DNA of 12,523 bases from an uncultured Gemmatimonadota bacterium (GTDB taxonomy: Bacteria; Gemmatimonadota; Gemmatimonadetes; Gemmatimonadales; GWC2-71-9). The stretch covers positions 1 through 12,523 of the forward strand of contig CAMPKP010000105.1 in assembly GCA_946887295.1 (NCBI GenBank), given 5' to 3'. Positions 5,516 to 11,836 of the stretch are shown piece by piece (position 1 is the stretch's first letter; the number at the start of each line of letters is the position of its first letter). Made by a program: the position numbers and the translations under genes. The notes under the pieces are model-generated. The model had not been told where the DNA came from. It saw only the letters and a program-made list of their open reading frames with translations, and did not search any database.

Positions 5516-6103
5516 TCAACCGTCGAGCTCGGTGACGCGCTCGATGATGCGTCCGACCAGTCCGTAGCGCAGGGCCGCCTCGGCACCGAGCCAGAAGTTC
5601 CGGTGGGTGTCCTCCTCGATGCGCTCGAGCGGCTGCCCGGTCTCCCGGGCGAAGATCCGGTTCAACCGGTCCCGCATCCGCAGGATCTCCCGGGCCTCGA
5701 TGTCGATGTCGCTGGCCGTTCCGCCGGCGCCGCCGGCGGGCTGGTGCAGGAGGAAGCGGGTGTTCGGAAGGCAGAACCGCTGCTCCTTCGGTGCCGCGAC
5801 GTAGATGAGGGCGCCCGCGCTCGCGACCCAGCCGGTGCCGATCATGCGTACCCGCGGGCGGATGAAGCGCAGGAGATCGTGGATCGTGTCCCCCGCCTCC
5901 ACGTGGCCGCCCTGGGAATTGATGAAGATGGTGATGTCCGATTCGGACTCGGCGGCGAGCGCCAGGAGCTGTCCGGAAACGGTGGCGGCGAGCTTCTGCG
6001 TGATCTCGCCGCTGATGATGATGGTCCGGGCCCGAAGCAGCCGCTCGCTGACGGAATCGGCGATCGCGACCGGCGGATTCTCGGGCTCCTGATGGCGGAG
6101 CAT
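5516..6103 (-). CDS. ClpP-family protease paralogue with a Ser-His-Asn triad
   Basis: The 195-residue product is clearly ClpP-like, a cytoplasmic serine peptidase that normally forms tetradecameric rings with Clp ATPases. The nucleophile S95 is in W-V-A-S-A-G-A and H120 is in F-L-L-H-Q-P-A-G-G. The family's third triad residue, Asp in D-T-x-R-D, is Asn169 here (D-T-H-R-N-F-W; codon AAC). The oxyanion region reads N-S-Q-G-G instead of N-S-P-G-G. The start is ATG at 6103 with GGAGA seven bases upstream; GTG at 6109 is too close to that site. The N-terminus is longer than the axial loops of typical mature ClpP. No clpX or second clpP is adjacent, so this is probably not the housekeeping copy. 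It is 36 bases from mug and 12 from the ICMT-like gene. Confidence 0.9.
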   Translation of the reverse strand: MLRHQEPENPPVAIADSVSERLLRARTIIISGEITQKLAATVSGQLLALAAESESDITIFINSQGGHVEAGDTIHDLLRFIRPRVRMIGTGWVASAGALIYVAAPKEQRFCLPNTRFLLHQPAGGAGGTASDIDIEAREILRMRDRLNRIFARETGQPLERIEEDTHRNFWLGAEAALRYGLVGRIIERVTELDG

Positions 6104-6139
6104 GTGCACTTCTCCAGGGGTTGTCGGTTCGCTTGAAGA

Positions 6140-6751
6140 CTAACGGTGCCCCGCCCCCCGCGCCTCTCCGGCCTTCCGCAGTTCGCTGAACTCGCGCACG
6201 AGGTCGGGCAGCTGGTAGTGGGCGTTGAGCCCGCTCGGGTTCGGGAGTACCCACAGCCCTGCGCCGGAGAGCGATTCCGGCTGCCTTCCCACCGTCGCAC
6301 GGGGGCGCCCGAATGCGGTCCGATACGCCCCTACGCCCAGCACCGCGACCCACCTGGGCGCCAGCCCGCGCGCCTGGCGCTCGAGCCGCCGCCGGCCCGC
6401 GACGAGCTCGTCGGCGGTCAGCTCATCGGCCGTCGCGGTCGCCCGGGCCACTAGGTTGGTGATCCCGTAGCCGCGCTCGAGCAGCAGGTGCTCCTCCCAG
6501 GGCGCCAGGAGCCGGTCGGTGAAGCGGGCGGCGTGGAGCGAGGGCCAGAACCGGTTGCCCGGCCGGGCGAAGTGGTGGCCGGTCGCGCCGGAGTAGAGCC
6601 CGGGATTGATGCCGCAGAAGAGCACCCGCAGGCCCGGGCCGATGAGGTCCGGGACGGTGCGACCGGCCGCCGCCAGGAGCTCGGCTCGGGTGGGTCGTGC
6701 GGGAGGCAGTGAGTGGGGCGCGGAGCTACTTCCCGGCCGTACCCGGCGCAC
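6140..6751 (-). CDS. mug: G/U mismatch-specific DNA glycosylase (Mug/TDG family)
   Basis: The 203-residue protein belongs to the Mug/TDG branch of uracil-DNA glycosylases, which remove uracil or ethenocytosine from mismatches. Motif 1 is C-G-I-N-P-G at 46-51, with the catalytic-position Asn at 49, followed by R-P-G-N-R-F-W at 63-69. Motif 2 is L-P-N-P-S-G-L-N at 169-176. About 35 residues precede the core, more than in E. coli Mug. The start is GTG at 6751, with GGGTGGAG four bases upstream. It overlaps the end of the GYD-domain gene by 26 bases, suggesting coupling. I see no better in-frame start nearer the core. Confidence 0.92.
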   Translation of the reverse strand: MRRVRPGSSSAPHSLPPARPTRAELLAAAGRTVPDLIGPGLRVLFCGINPGLYSGATGHHFARPGNRFWPSLHAARFTDRLLAPWEEHLLLERGYGITNLVARATATADELTADELVAGRRRLERQARGLAPRWVAVLGVGAYRTAFGRPRATVGRQPESLSGAGLWVLPNPSGLNAHYQLPDLVREFSELRKAGEARGAGHR

Positions 6752-7055
6752 GATACTCCACCCCCTGCTTCACGGCGGCATCCATCTCCTCGGGAGTCAG
6801 CAGGACCACGGTGCGCAGCCGGGCCGCGCCCGCGGTGTTGACCGCCAGACTCACCGCCGTTGCCGTCTTCGTGTCGGGGAGCTCGGCGATGACGTAGACG
6901 TCCGCCTCGCCCAGCGCGAAGTAGAAGGCCTCCAGCTTGCCGCCCGCCTGCTCGACCAGCCGCTGGACCGCCGCGCGGCGTGCCGATCCGCCGTCCTTCT
7001 TCAAGCCCTGTGCGCCCTGTGCCGTGTACGAGACCTGCCAGAGGAACTTCGACAT
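6726..7055 (-). CDS. GYD-domain protein
   Basis: This 109-residue protein has the ferredoxin-like layout of the GYD family: an opening strand (K-F-L-W-Q-V-S-Y-T), a helix, then E-A-F-Y-F-A-L-G-E-A-D-V-Y-V-I-A-E-L-P-D at about 42-61, and a closing strand R-L-R-T-V-V-L-L-T. The name-giving G-x-Y-D turn reads G-E-A-D here. Family members are small cytoplasmic proteins with no established function. The start is ATG at 7055 with GGGAGG five bases upstream. The gene sits between the PQQ quinoprotein and mug, overlapping mug by 26 bases. Confidence 0.85.
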   Translation of the reverse strand: MSKFLWQVSYTAQGAQGLKKDGGSARRAAVQRLVEQAGGKLEAFYFALGEADVYVIAELPDTKTATAVSLAVNTAGAARLRTVVLLTPEEMDAAVKQGVEYRAPGTAGK

Positions 7056-7103
7056 GAGGCCTCCCTGTGCGAGTGAGATGCTTCCGTGGACCTGAGTCCC
7101 GGA

Positions 7104-8873
7104 TCAGCGCGAGTGCCGCCCGGGTGCCGATGTGACGGACAGGGCGAAGGCCATCACCATGTCGCCCTGCTTGAATCCGAAGAGCGCGTTGCCGCCGACG
7201 GCGACCGCCACGTACTGGCGGCCGGCTACGGCGTAGGTCACCGGTGGCGCGTTCACGCCGGCGTCACACTGGTAGGACCAGAGTCGCGTGCCGCTGCCGG
7301 CGTCGAAGGCCGCGAGCTTCCCCTTCCCGGCTCCGGCGAAGACCAGCCCGCCCGCGGTGGCCATAACGCCACCCACGAGCGGCTCGGCGGTCCGGACCTG
7401 CCAGCGCAGGCGGCCGCCGCCGGCCAGATCTACCGCCGTCAGGGTGCCCCACGCCTCCCCGGTATTCTGGGTGCTGGCATACCGGAGCACGCTTCCGTCC
7501 GGCCGGGGCACCTCATGAGCGATGTACCTGGTGGGCAGGTGAAGGGCGGCGACATAGAACAGGGTGCGAGTGGGGTCGAACGCCGAGGGAGACCAGTTGG
7601 CGCCGCCGGCGATGCCGGGAGCGATGACCACGCCTTCGCCCGGCCGCGGAGGAGTGAACAGGCTCCGCTGCGGCACGAATGGATCGGACTTGAACAGCAA
7701 CCGGCCGTCCCGCCGGTCGTGGACGTAGACCCAGCCCGTCTTGGCCGCATGCGCCACGGCCGGAATGCGCTTTCCCTCGAGGGTCAGATCCACGAGCACG
7801 GGTGAGCTCGCCGCGTCGTACCCCCAGCGGTCGTGGGGCACCTGCTGGTAGTGCCAGACGAGGCGGCCGGTGCGCAGGTCGAGCGCGACGAGCGACGAGG
7901 TGTACAGGTTGTCGCCGGGGCGCGACGCGTCGGCCATCTGGGGCGAGGGGTTGCCGGTGCCGAAGATGAGGAGGTGGCGCTCCGCGTCCACCACCGGCGT
8001 GGCGTAGATCGATCCGCCGCCGAACCGCCAGGCGTCGCCGTGGGCGGGCGCGGCGGCTCGCTCCCGCGCCACGTCACGTCCCAGCGGCACGCCGTCCGGT
8101 GTGGAGGCACGGAACGATCCCTCCCATCCCGGCCCCGTCACATCGAAGCGCCAGAGCGCGCGCCCGGTCCGCGCATCGAACGCCGCCATGAGCCCCGGGC
8201 GCCCATACTTGCCCGCGACGCCCACCACCGCGAGTCCGCGGTCAGGATGCAGGCCGTATCCCACGCCGGCGATGCCCACGAACACCTTGCCGTCGTAGAC
8301 CAGCGGCGCGGCGCCGATGCCGACTCCGGTGGACCCGGTGACGCCGGCCTGCGCCAGCGGATCGTCGGCCCGGAGCTGGCTGCTCACCTCGGTCGTTCCC
8401 CGGTACTCGGCCACGGTGACGTCCCAGGCCGGGGCGCCGCTCGCCGCGTCGAGCGCGACCAGTCGTCCGTCCACCGTTCCCACGTAGACCTTGCCGCCGG
8501 CCACCGCGACCCCCCGGTTCGCCGGTCCGCAGCAGAGCGTCTGTGATCGGGGTCGATGCTCGTACCGCCACAGCTCCCGGCCGGTTCGCGCGTCGAGCGC
8601 CACGACGCCGCTGAAGGGCAGCGAGACGAACATCACGCTGTCCACCACGATCGGGGTCGCCTGGAAAGTCGCCTCGACGCCGCTGTGGTAGGTCCACCGC
8701 GGCTCCAGCCGCCGCACCGTCGCGGTGTCGATCTGGGTCAGCGGCGAAAAGCGCCGGCCGCCGAGATCCAGCCCGTGGAGCGGCCAGCCACCCGATGCCT
8801 GCGCCGAGACCGTCGATACGGCGGCGCCAAGCGCACAGAGAGCGAGCGTCAGCCCCGCTCCGCACGATCCCAT
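7104..8873 (-). CDS. PQQ-dependent dehydrogenase-like beta-propeller protein (exported)
   Basis: This 589-residue protein is an eight-bladed quinoprotein relative of alcohol dehydrogenases. A signal peptide spans about 1-24 (cleavage after V-S-A). Repeated A-x-D-x-x-T-G-x-x-L-W blade motifs run throughout. Adjacent C114-C115 match the vicinal disulfide over PQQ. T-G-N-P-S-P at 306-311 gives the metal-binding Asn308, and K378 sits at the Lys/Arg position that contacts PQQ. G-G-A-N-W-S-P-S at 423-430 and A-P-P-V-T-Y-A-V at 542-549 are also family marks. By eye, the metal-binding Glu is replaced by K222 (G-K-Y-G-R-P-G), and the catalytic Asp by G351 (H-D-R-W-G-Y-D), with Asp kept two residues later. 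No cytochrome c motif is present. The start is ATG at 8873 after an AAGGG site. A periplasmic oxidase is likely, but substrate and activity are uncertain. Confidence 0.88.
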   Translation of the reverse strand: MGSCGAGLTLALCALGAAVSTVSAQASGGWPLHGLDLGGRRFSPLTQIDTATVRRLEPRWTYHSGVEATFQATPIVVDSVMFVSLPFSGVVALDARTGRELWRYEHRPRSQTLCCGPANRGVAVAGGKVYVGTVDGRLVALDAASGAPAWDVTVAEYRGTTEVSSQLRADDPLAQAGVTGSTGVGIGAAPLVYDGKVFVGIAGVGYGLHPDRGLAVVGVAGKYGRPGLMAAFDARTGRALWRFDVTGPGWEGSFRASTPDGVPLGRDVARERAAAPAHGDAWRFGGGSIYATPVVDAERHLLIFGTGNPSPQMADASRPGDNLYTSSLVALDLRTGRLVWHYQQVPHDRWGYDAASSPVLVDLTLEGKRIPAVAHAAKTGWVYVHDRRDGRLLFKSDPFVPQRSLFTPPRPGEGVVIAPGIAGGANWSPSAFDPTRTLFYVAALHLPTRYIAHEVPRPDGSVLRYASTQNTGEAWGTLTAVDLAGGGRLRWQVRTAEPLVGGVMATAGGLVFAGAGKGKLAAFDAGSGTRLWSYQCDAGVNAPPVTYAVAGRQYVAVAVGGNALFGFKQGDMVMAFALSVTSAPGRHSR

Positions 8874-8897
8874 TGATGCCCTTCCCCCTCCCCGATC

Positions 8898-9323
8898 CTA
8901 CTCGATCTTGACCAGCTGCAGCGAGACCGTCACGCCGTCGAACGTGCCCTCCGCCGTGAGCGTGTTGCGCCCGGCGTTGAATTCCACGTCCCGTATGAAA
9001 GTGTCGGCCGCCTGGTCGACGGTGACCGTCTCGCCGGACAGGGCCCACGTGCCGGCGAGATCCTCGTCCAGGTCTCCGCCGTCCTCCGCGCCGCCGGGGA
9101 TGAAGAGCCGGCCTGACGTCGTGCCATCCGGGGCGAGCGTCAGGTCCACGGTGGCCCCGGCCGCGAGCAGATCCGTGGGTCCGAGGCCGGAGTTCACCGT
9201 GAACACGGTTGGCTGATACGTCCCCGCCACGCTCTCCTCCGTCGGCGTAAAGGCGTCGTCACCGCCGCACCCGGCGAGCAGCATCAAGGCGACGAGAAGG
9301 AATCGCGGGGCTCGTGGCTTCAT
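8898..9323 (-). CDS. Lipoprotein, function unknown
   Basis: The 141-residue product starts with a lipoprotein signal: positive N-terminus (M-K-P-R-A-P-R), hydrophobic core, and lipobox L-L-A-G-C with Cys19 as the lipidation site. The mature part is acidic and beta-rich, with repeated Gly/Asp/Thr strands (G-T-Y-Q-P-T-V-F-T, G-T-W-A-L-S-G-E-T-V-T-V, L-T-A-E-G-T-F-D-G-V-T-V). This resembles small lipocalin-like or META-like barrels, though I cannot name the family. ATG at 9323 is chosen because GGAGG lies about five bases upstream; an upstream in-frame ATG at 9338 lacks such a site. The gene is 24 bases upstream of the PQQ quinoprotein gene, so the two may share a transcript and an envelope location. 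Confidence 0.82.
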   Translation of the reverse strand: MKPRAPRFLLVALMLLAGCGGDDAFTPTEESVAGTYQPTVFTVNSGLGPTDLLAAGATVDLTLAPDGTTSGRLFIPGGAEDGGDLDEDLAGTWALSGETVTVDQAADTFIRDVEFNAGRNTLTAEGTFDGVTVSLQLVKIE

Positions 9324-9339
9324 GGTGCCTCCATGCATG

Positions 9340-9741
9340 TCAGTGTCGGTTCCCGGCTGAAGCCCGGCGGAGACCCGCGCCGCCGGCCGCTCCCAACAAG
9401 GCGAGAAGGGAGTAGACGCCGAGCAGCACGACTCCCAGTGGCCACGGCCCCCCGCCCCCCGGGTCGGCCAGCACCCGCGCGAGCAGCACCACGGCTTGGC
9501 CGGTGAAGACGCCGATCGCCACCTCGGCCCAGTGCGCCGGGACCAGCGAGCCCCCGATCACGCCGGCGGCCAGCAGTGCGGCCGGGTAGTACATGCCGGG
9601 CGCGTCCCACGGCTCCGAATGGCCCGTCACGGACGCAGACAGGATCCAGATTCCCGCCCCGAGAGCGACACCGATGGGAAGGCCCGAAGAGACCCTGGTC
9701 CAGCCCTTGGGACTAGGCCTGTTCGAGCCGGGCTGCGACAT
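9340..9741 (-). CDS. Multi-pass membrane protein, function unknown
   Basis: This 133-residue protein has about four hydrophobic segments: roughly 19-37, 52-70, 73-90 and 100-120, with a Gly/Pro-rich loop before the last one. I do not recognise a family. The start is ATG at 9741. It is preceded by GGGGA, which is part of the perfect 12-bp palindrome at 9744-9755. The stop is 16 bases before the lipoprotein gene, so membrane protein, lipoprotein and quinoprotein probably form one transcriptional unit headed by this gene. Confidence 0.68.
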   Translation of the reverse strand: MSQPGSNRPSPKGWTRVSSGLPIGVALGAGIWILSASVTGHSEPWDAPGMYYPAALLAAGVIGGSLVPAHWAEVAIGVFTGQAVVLLARVLADPGGGGPWPLGVVLLGVYSLLALLGAAGGAGLRRASAGNRH

Positions 9742-9945
9742 GTCGGGGATCCCCGCTGTGCGACAGGTTGTTTCGTCCTGAAACCGCTCGGGCGTGCTGC
9801 ACGTTTTTCCATTCCATGGATCCAGACGTTCTCACCGGAATCGCCGGAGTGCCAGGTGTCAGGGTCCGGATCGCGTCGCTTCAGTATCAGATGGACGGAC
9901 TCCAGGCGCAGCCCAATGATACGCAGGAGCGCCGTCCCAGCACCC
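9742..9945. other. Intergenic region ahead of the central minus-strand block
   Basis: These 204 bases lie between the end of the DUF488 gene and the start of the membrane-protein gene. They must hold the promoter of the eight-gene block if it is transcribed alone. I see the 12-bp palindrome CGGGGATCCCCG (9744-9755) and a small inverted repeat GTTTC/GAAAC (9770-9784), but no convincing -35/-10 pair. Confidence 0.45.
9744..9755 (-). promoter_or_regulatory. Perfect palindrome over the ribosome binding site
   Basis: CGGGGATCCCCG ends two bases before the ATG at 9741 and contains the only GGGGA Shine-Dalgarno candidate for that gene. It could be an operator, or a small hairpin (CGGG, GATC loop, CCCG) that hides the site. 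It may also be chance in GC-rich DNA. Confidence 0.25.
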
Positions 9946-10398
9946 TCACAGCTTGGCAGGCTTCAGGTGCGTCACCCGCATCGGCAGCAGCGCAGCGAGC
10001 GCGTCCGCCACGATGCTGCGATGACAGTGCGCCGGGTCGGCCTCCAGACACAGCAGGCAGACTTTGCGTCCCGACCGGATGATGTCGGCGAGTGAGGCCA
10101 GCTCGGCCTGCGCCTCCTCTGTGGCGAGGTGCTCCTCGAAGATCCGGCGCATTCGTGCATGATGTCCGGCACGGGCCGCCGCGCGGCCCTCGGCGGGTGT
10201 GCCGAGGCCGCGCAGATGGAGGTACTCGATTCCGGCCCCGTGGAGATTGGCCGCCAGTGCGGTCTTCGCGAATCCAGGACGCCGGGAGCTCGCCATGGCG
10301 CGCACGTCCACCAGCAGCTCGACCCGGTGATCCGTCAGCGCCTCCAGAAAGGTCCGCACCGTCGCCGCCTCGTACCCTATGGTCGCGACTTCCTTCAC
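9946..10398 (-). CDS. DUF488 family protein
   Basis: The 150-residue protein carries the DUF488 marks: T-I-G-Y-E at about 6-10, L-V-D-V-R-A at about 29-34 followed by the S-R-R-P-G-F segment, and C-L-E-A-D-P-A-H-C-H-R near 120-130. The Cys/His residues of that last motif are the family hallmark; the function is not established. The start is GTG at 10398, which overlaps the TGA of the upstream membrane-protein gene (GTGA), so translation is coupled. An upstream extension to 10473 is antisense-like sequence inside that neighbour. Confidence 0.9.
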   Translation of the reverse strand: MKEVATIGYEAATVRTFLEALTDHRVELLVDVRAMASSRRPGFAKTALAANLHGAGIEYLHLRGLGTPAEGRAAARAGHHARMRRIFEEHLATEEAQAELASLADIIRSGRKVCLLCLEADPAHCHRSIVADALAALLPMRVTHLKPAKL

Positions 10399-10775
10399 CG
10401 GCTCGATGGGCGGCTCCGCAGGAAGCTGGAGTATCCCAGGAGCAGCGCCCCGTAGATCACCACGGTGGACCATCCCATCGAGTTGACCACGCCGCCGAGC
10501 TGGCCGGCAAGCGCGACGGCCAGTCCCGCCACCGACCCGATCACGCCGGCCACGACGAGGGCGCGCTGCGCGGGGGCCTCCTGGACGTCCCTGATCAGAT
10601 AGAGGGCCGCGCCGAGATTGACCAGGGCGACTCCGAAGAATCGGGACATGATCTTGGTGTCGGGATCCGACTGGAGCCCGTAGAGAGGGAGAAGCGTCTG
10701 CGGGATGAACAGGAATCCGGCGCCGAAGATCAGCGCGAGCAGGCCGGCAACGAGGAGGAGCGTACGCAATCGCAT
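10395..10775 (-). CDS. Four-helix membrane protein, function unknown
   Basis: This 126-residue protein has four hydrophobic segments, at about 4-24, 44-63, 72-92 and 102-117. Conserved-looking blocks are F-I-P-Q-T-L-L-P-L-Y-G-L after helix 1 and R-F-F-G-V-A-L-V-N-L-G at helix 2. Similar small inner-membrane proteins are common and uncharacterised; I cannot assign a named family. The start is ATG at 10775 with AGGAGA six bases upstream; the GTG/ATG-type extension to 10793 is less well placed. It is coupled to the DUF488 gene by a 4-base overlap. Confidence 0.78.
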   Translation of the reverse strand: MRLRTLLLVAGLLALIFGAGFLFIPQTLLPLYGLQSDPDTKIMSRFFGVALVNLGAALYLIRDVQEAPAQRALVVAGVIGSVAGLAVALAGQLGGVVNSMGWSTVVIYGALLLGYSSFLRSRPSSR

Positions 10776-10850
10776 GGCGATTCTCCTATGCAACGGGGGG
10801 ACAGCGGGAACAGCGGAGACGGCCTTGCTACCCGCGGCGGAACACGCCGT

Positions 10851-11201
10851 TCACGACTCGGTAGTCGCGGACCCGTCGGTGTGTCTGGCCCGGTATCGAA
10901 TCAGATCCACCGCCAGGCAGATTCCCAGGAGTGCGACCCCGGCGCCCATGAGGCGCAGAAGGTCTATCGCCGACCGCGCGTGCGCCTGCTGCGCGATCGC
11001 GGTCTCCGTCAGCAGTCGGGTCGTCGCGCCGGATGGGGTGCGGATACCCTGCTCCACGTCGCGGGCGTACCGGCGCCATTCCTGGATCGTTCCCGCGGGC
11101 AGCTCCCGGACCTGCGCCGACTGCGCGCCGACGACAGCACCCACGCCGAGGCCGATGAGGCCGATCGCCAGAGTGATCCATCCGGTTACAGCTCGACGCA
11201 T
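10851..11201 (-). CDS. Two-helix membrane protein, function unknown
   Basis: The 116-residue product has a Gly-rich membrane helix at about 7-27 and a second at about 84-101. The loop between them (about 56 residues) is predicted helical and charged (E-W-R-R-Y-A-R-D-V-E-Q-G; L-L-T-E-T-A-I-A-Q-Q-A-H-A-R). The N-terminal segment could be an uncleaved signal anchor. I do not recognise a family. The start is ATG at 11201 with GGAG five bases upstream. Flanking gaps of 84 and 75 bases leave operon membership open. Confidence 0.68.
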   Translation of the reverse strand: MRRAVTGWITLAIGLIGLGVGAVVGAQSAQVRELPAGTIQEWRRYARDVEQGIRTPSGATTRLLTETAIAQQAHARSAIDLLRLMGAGVALLGICLAVDLIRYRARHTDGSATTES

Positions 11202-11285
11202 TGCTGCTCCATTCGCGGTTCCATACCCGTCCGGGCGCGGCCCCGCAGGACCGGCTCAGCGCGTCGAACACATGGTCCAGGTACC

Positions 11286-11504
11286 TCATCCCTCGTCCGG
11301 AAGCACCTCGACGTCCGCGGGGCTCACGGCCACCTCGCCGTGACCGGGGACATCGAGCGTCACCCGATCGCGCAGCGGCCCCGTGGGAGGTCGCCTGGTG
11401 CGAGAGACCTCCACGATGATTCCCGTCTTTCCCTCGACGCGAGGTACTCCGGCGTGGAGTACCCGCGCGCGCCGGCCGGGCACGCACTCATCGATGTTCG
11501 CCAT
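11286..11504 (-). CDS. Small 72-residue protein, possibly SH3/KOW-like
   Basis: I do not recognise a family. The sequence is beta-rich, with a G-R-R-A-R-V-L strand followed by G-K-T-G-I-I-V-E-V and R-V-T-L-D-V-P-G-H-G-E-V-A-V. This resembles the basic pattern of small SH3-like barrels, including KOW motifs that bind RNA, but that reading is speculative. There is no signal or membrane segment. The start is ATG at 11504 with GGAAGGTGG just upstream, a strong site for such a short frame. It is 32 bases downstream of another small gene on the same strand. Confidence 0.6.
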   Translation of the reverse strand: MANIDECVPGRRARVLHAGVPRVEGKTGIIVEVSRTRRPPTGPLRDRVTLDVPGHGEVAVSPADVEVLPDEG

Positions 11505-11536
11505 GCGCCACCTTCCGCTGCGTCACCACCCCGACA

Positions 11537-11821
11537 CTAGCTCCCGGACCGAGCCAGAAACTCCCGGAAGCGGCGGACCGCATCGCTGCGTCCGGCCCGG
11601 CCCGAGACCGTCGGTACCTCTCCCACCGCACCGGAGAGCAGGAACTCGGCCGGGCCTCCGGGCGTCCCCACGGCGAGCGCCGCGAGCCAGCGCTCACCGT
11701 CGGCCAGCGTGATCTCGGTGCCGTCGGCGATCGGCGCGTCCGGCGCGAACACCCGCTCGACCGTCTCGGGGGACGCCGGAACCAGCCGTTCCCGCCCATT
11801 GTCGCAGATGCGAAGTCTCAT
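11537..11821 (-). CDS. Unrecognised 94-residue protein
   Basis: I do not recognise a family. The protein is soluble, moderately acidic, and begins with a strand-like M-R-L-R-I-C-D. It has a central G-T-E-I-T-L-A-D-G-E-R-W-L-A-A-L-A-V block and ends in a helix rich in Arg and Phe (A-V-R-R-F-R-E-F-L-A-R). The start is ATG at 11821 with GGAAGGG about six bases upstream. It lies 15 bases after the DinB gene and is very probably cotranscribed with it. The good ribosome binding site and tight spacing support it as real. Confidence 0.65.
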   Translation of the reverse strand: MRLRICDNGRERLVPASPETVERVFAPDAPIADGTEITLADGERWLAALAVGTPGGPAEFLLSGAVGEVPTVSGRAGRSDAVRRFREFLARSGS

Positions 11822-11836
11822 GGCCGCCCTTCCGGA

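Noticed and set aside
4742..6136. Long plus-strand open frame (464 codons) over the ICMT-like and ClpP genes
   Set aside because: It is antisense to two clearly homologous genes. Its translation is rich in Arg, Gly, Asp, Pro and Glu without domain character, as expected for a shadow frame in GC-rich DNA.
9793..9808. CGTG-CTG-CACG followed by TTTTT on the plus strand, resembling a terminator
   Set aside because: The stem is only four base pairs and no plus-strand gene lies upstream to be terminated.
9768..10082. Plus-strand frame of about 104 codons in the gap and DUF488 3' end
   Set aside because: It has no ribosome binding site, runs antisense into DUF488, and has no recognisable features.
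10092..11540. Long plus-strand open frame (482 codons) over the DUF488 and membrane-protein genes
   Set aside because: It is antisense to several minus genes with good ribosome binding sites and motifs. Its product is low-complexity and highly charged.
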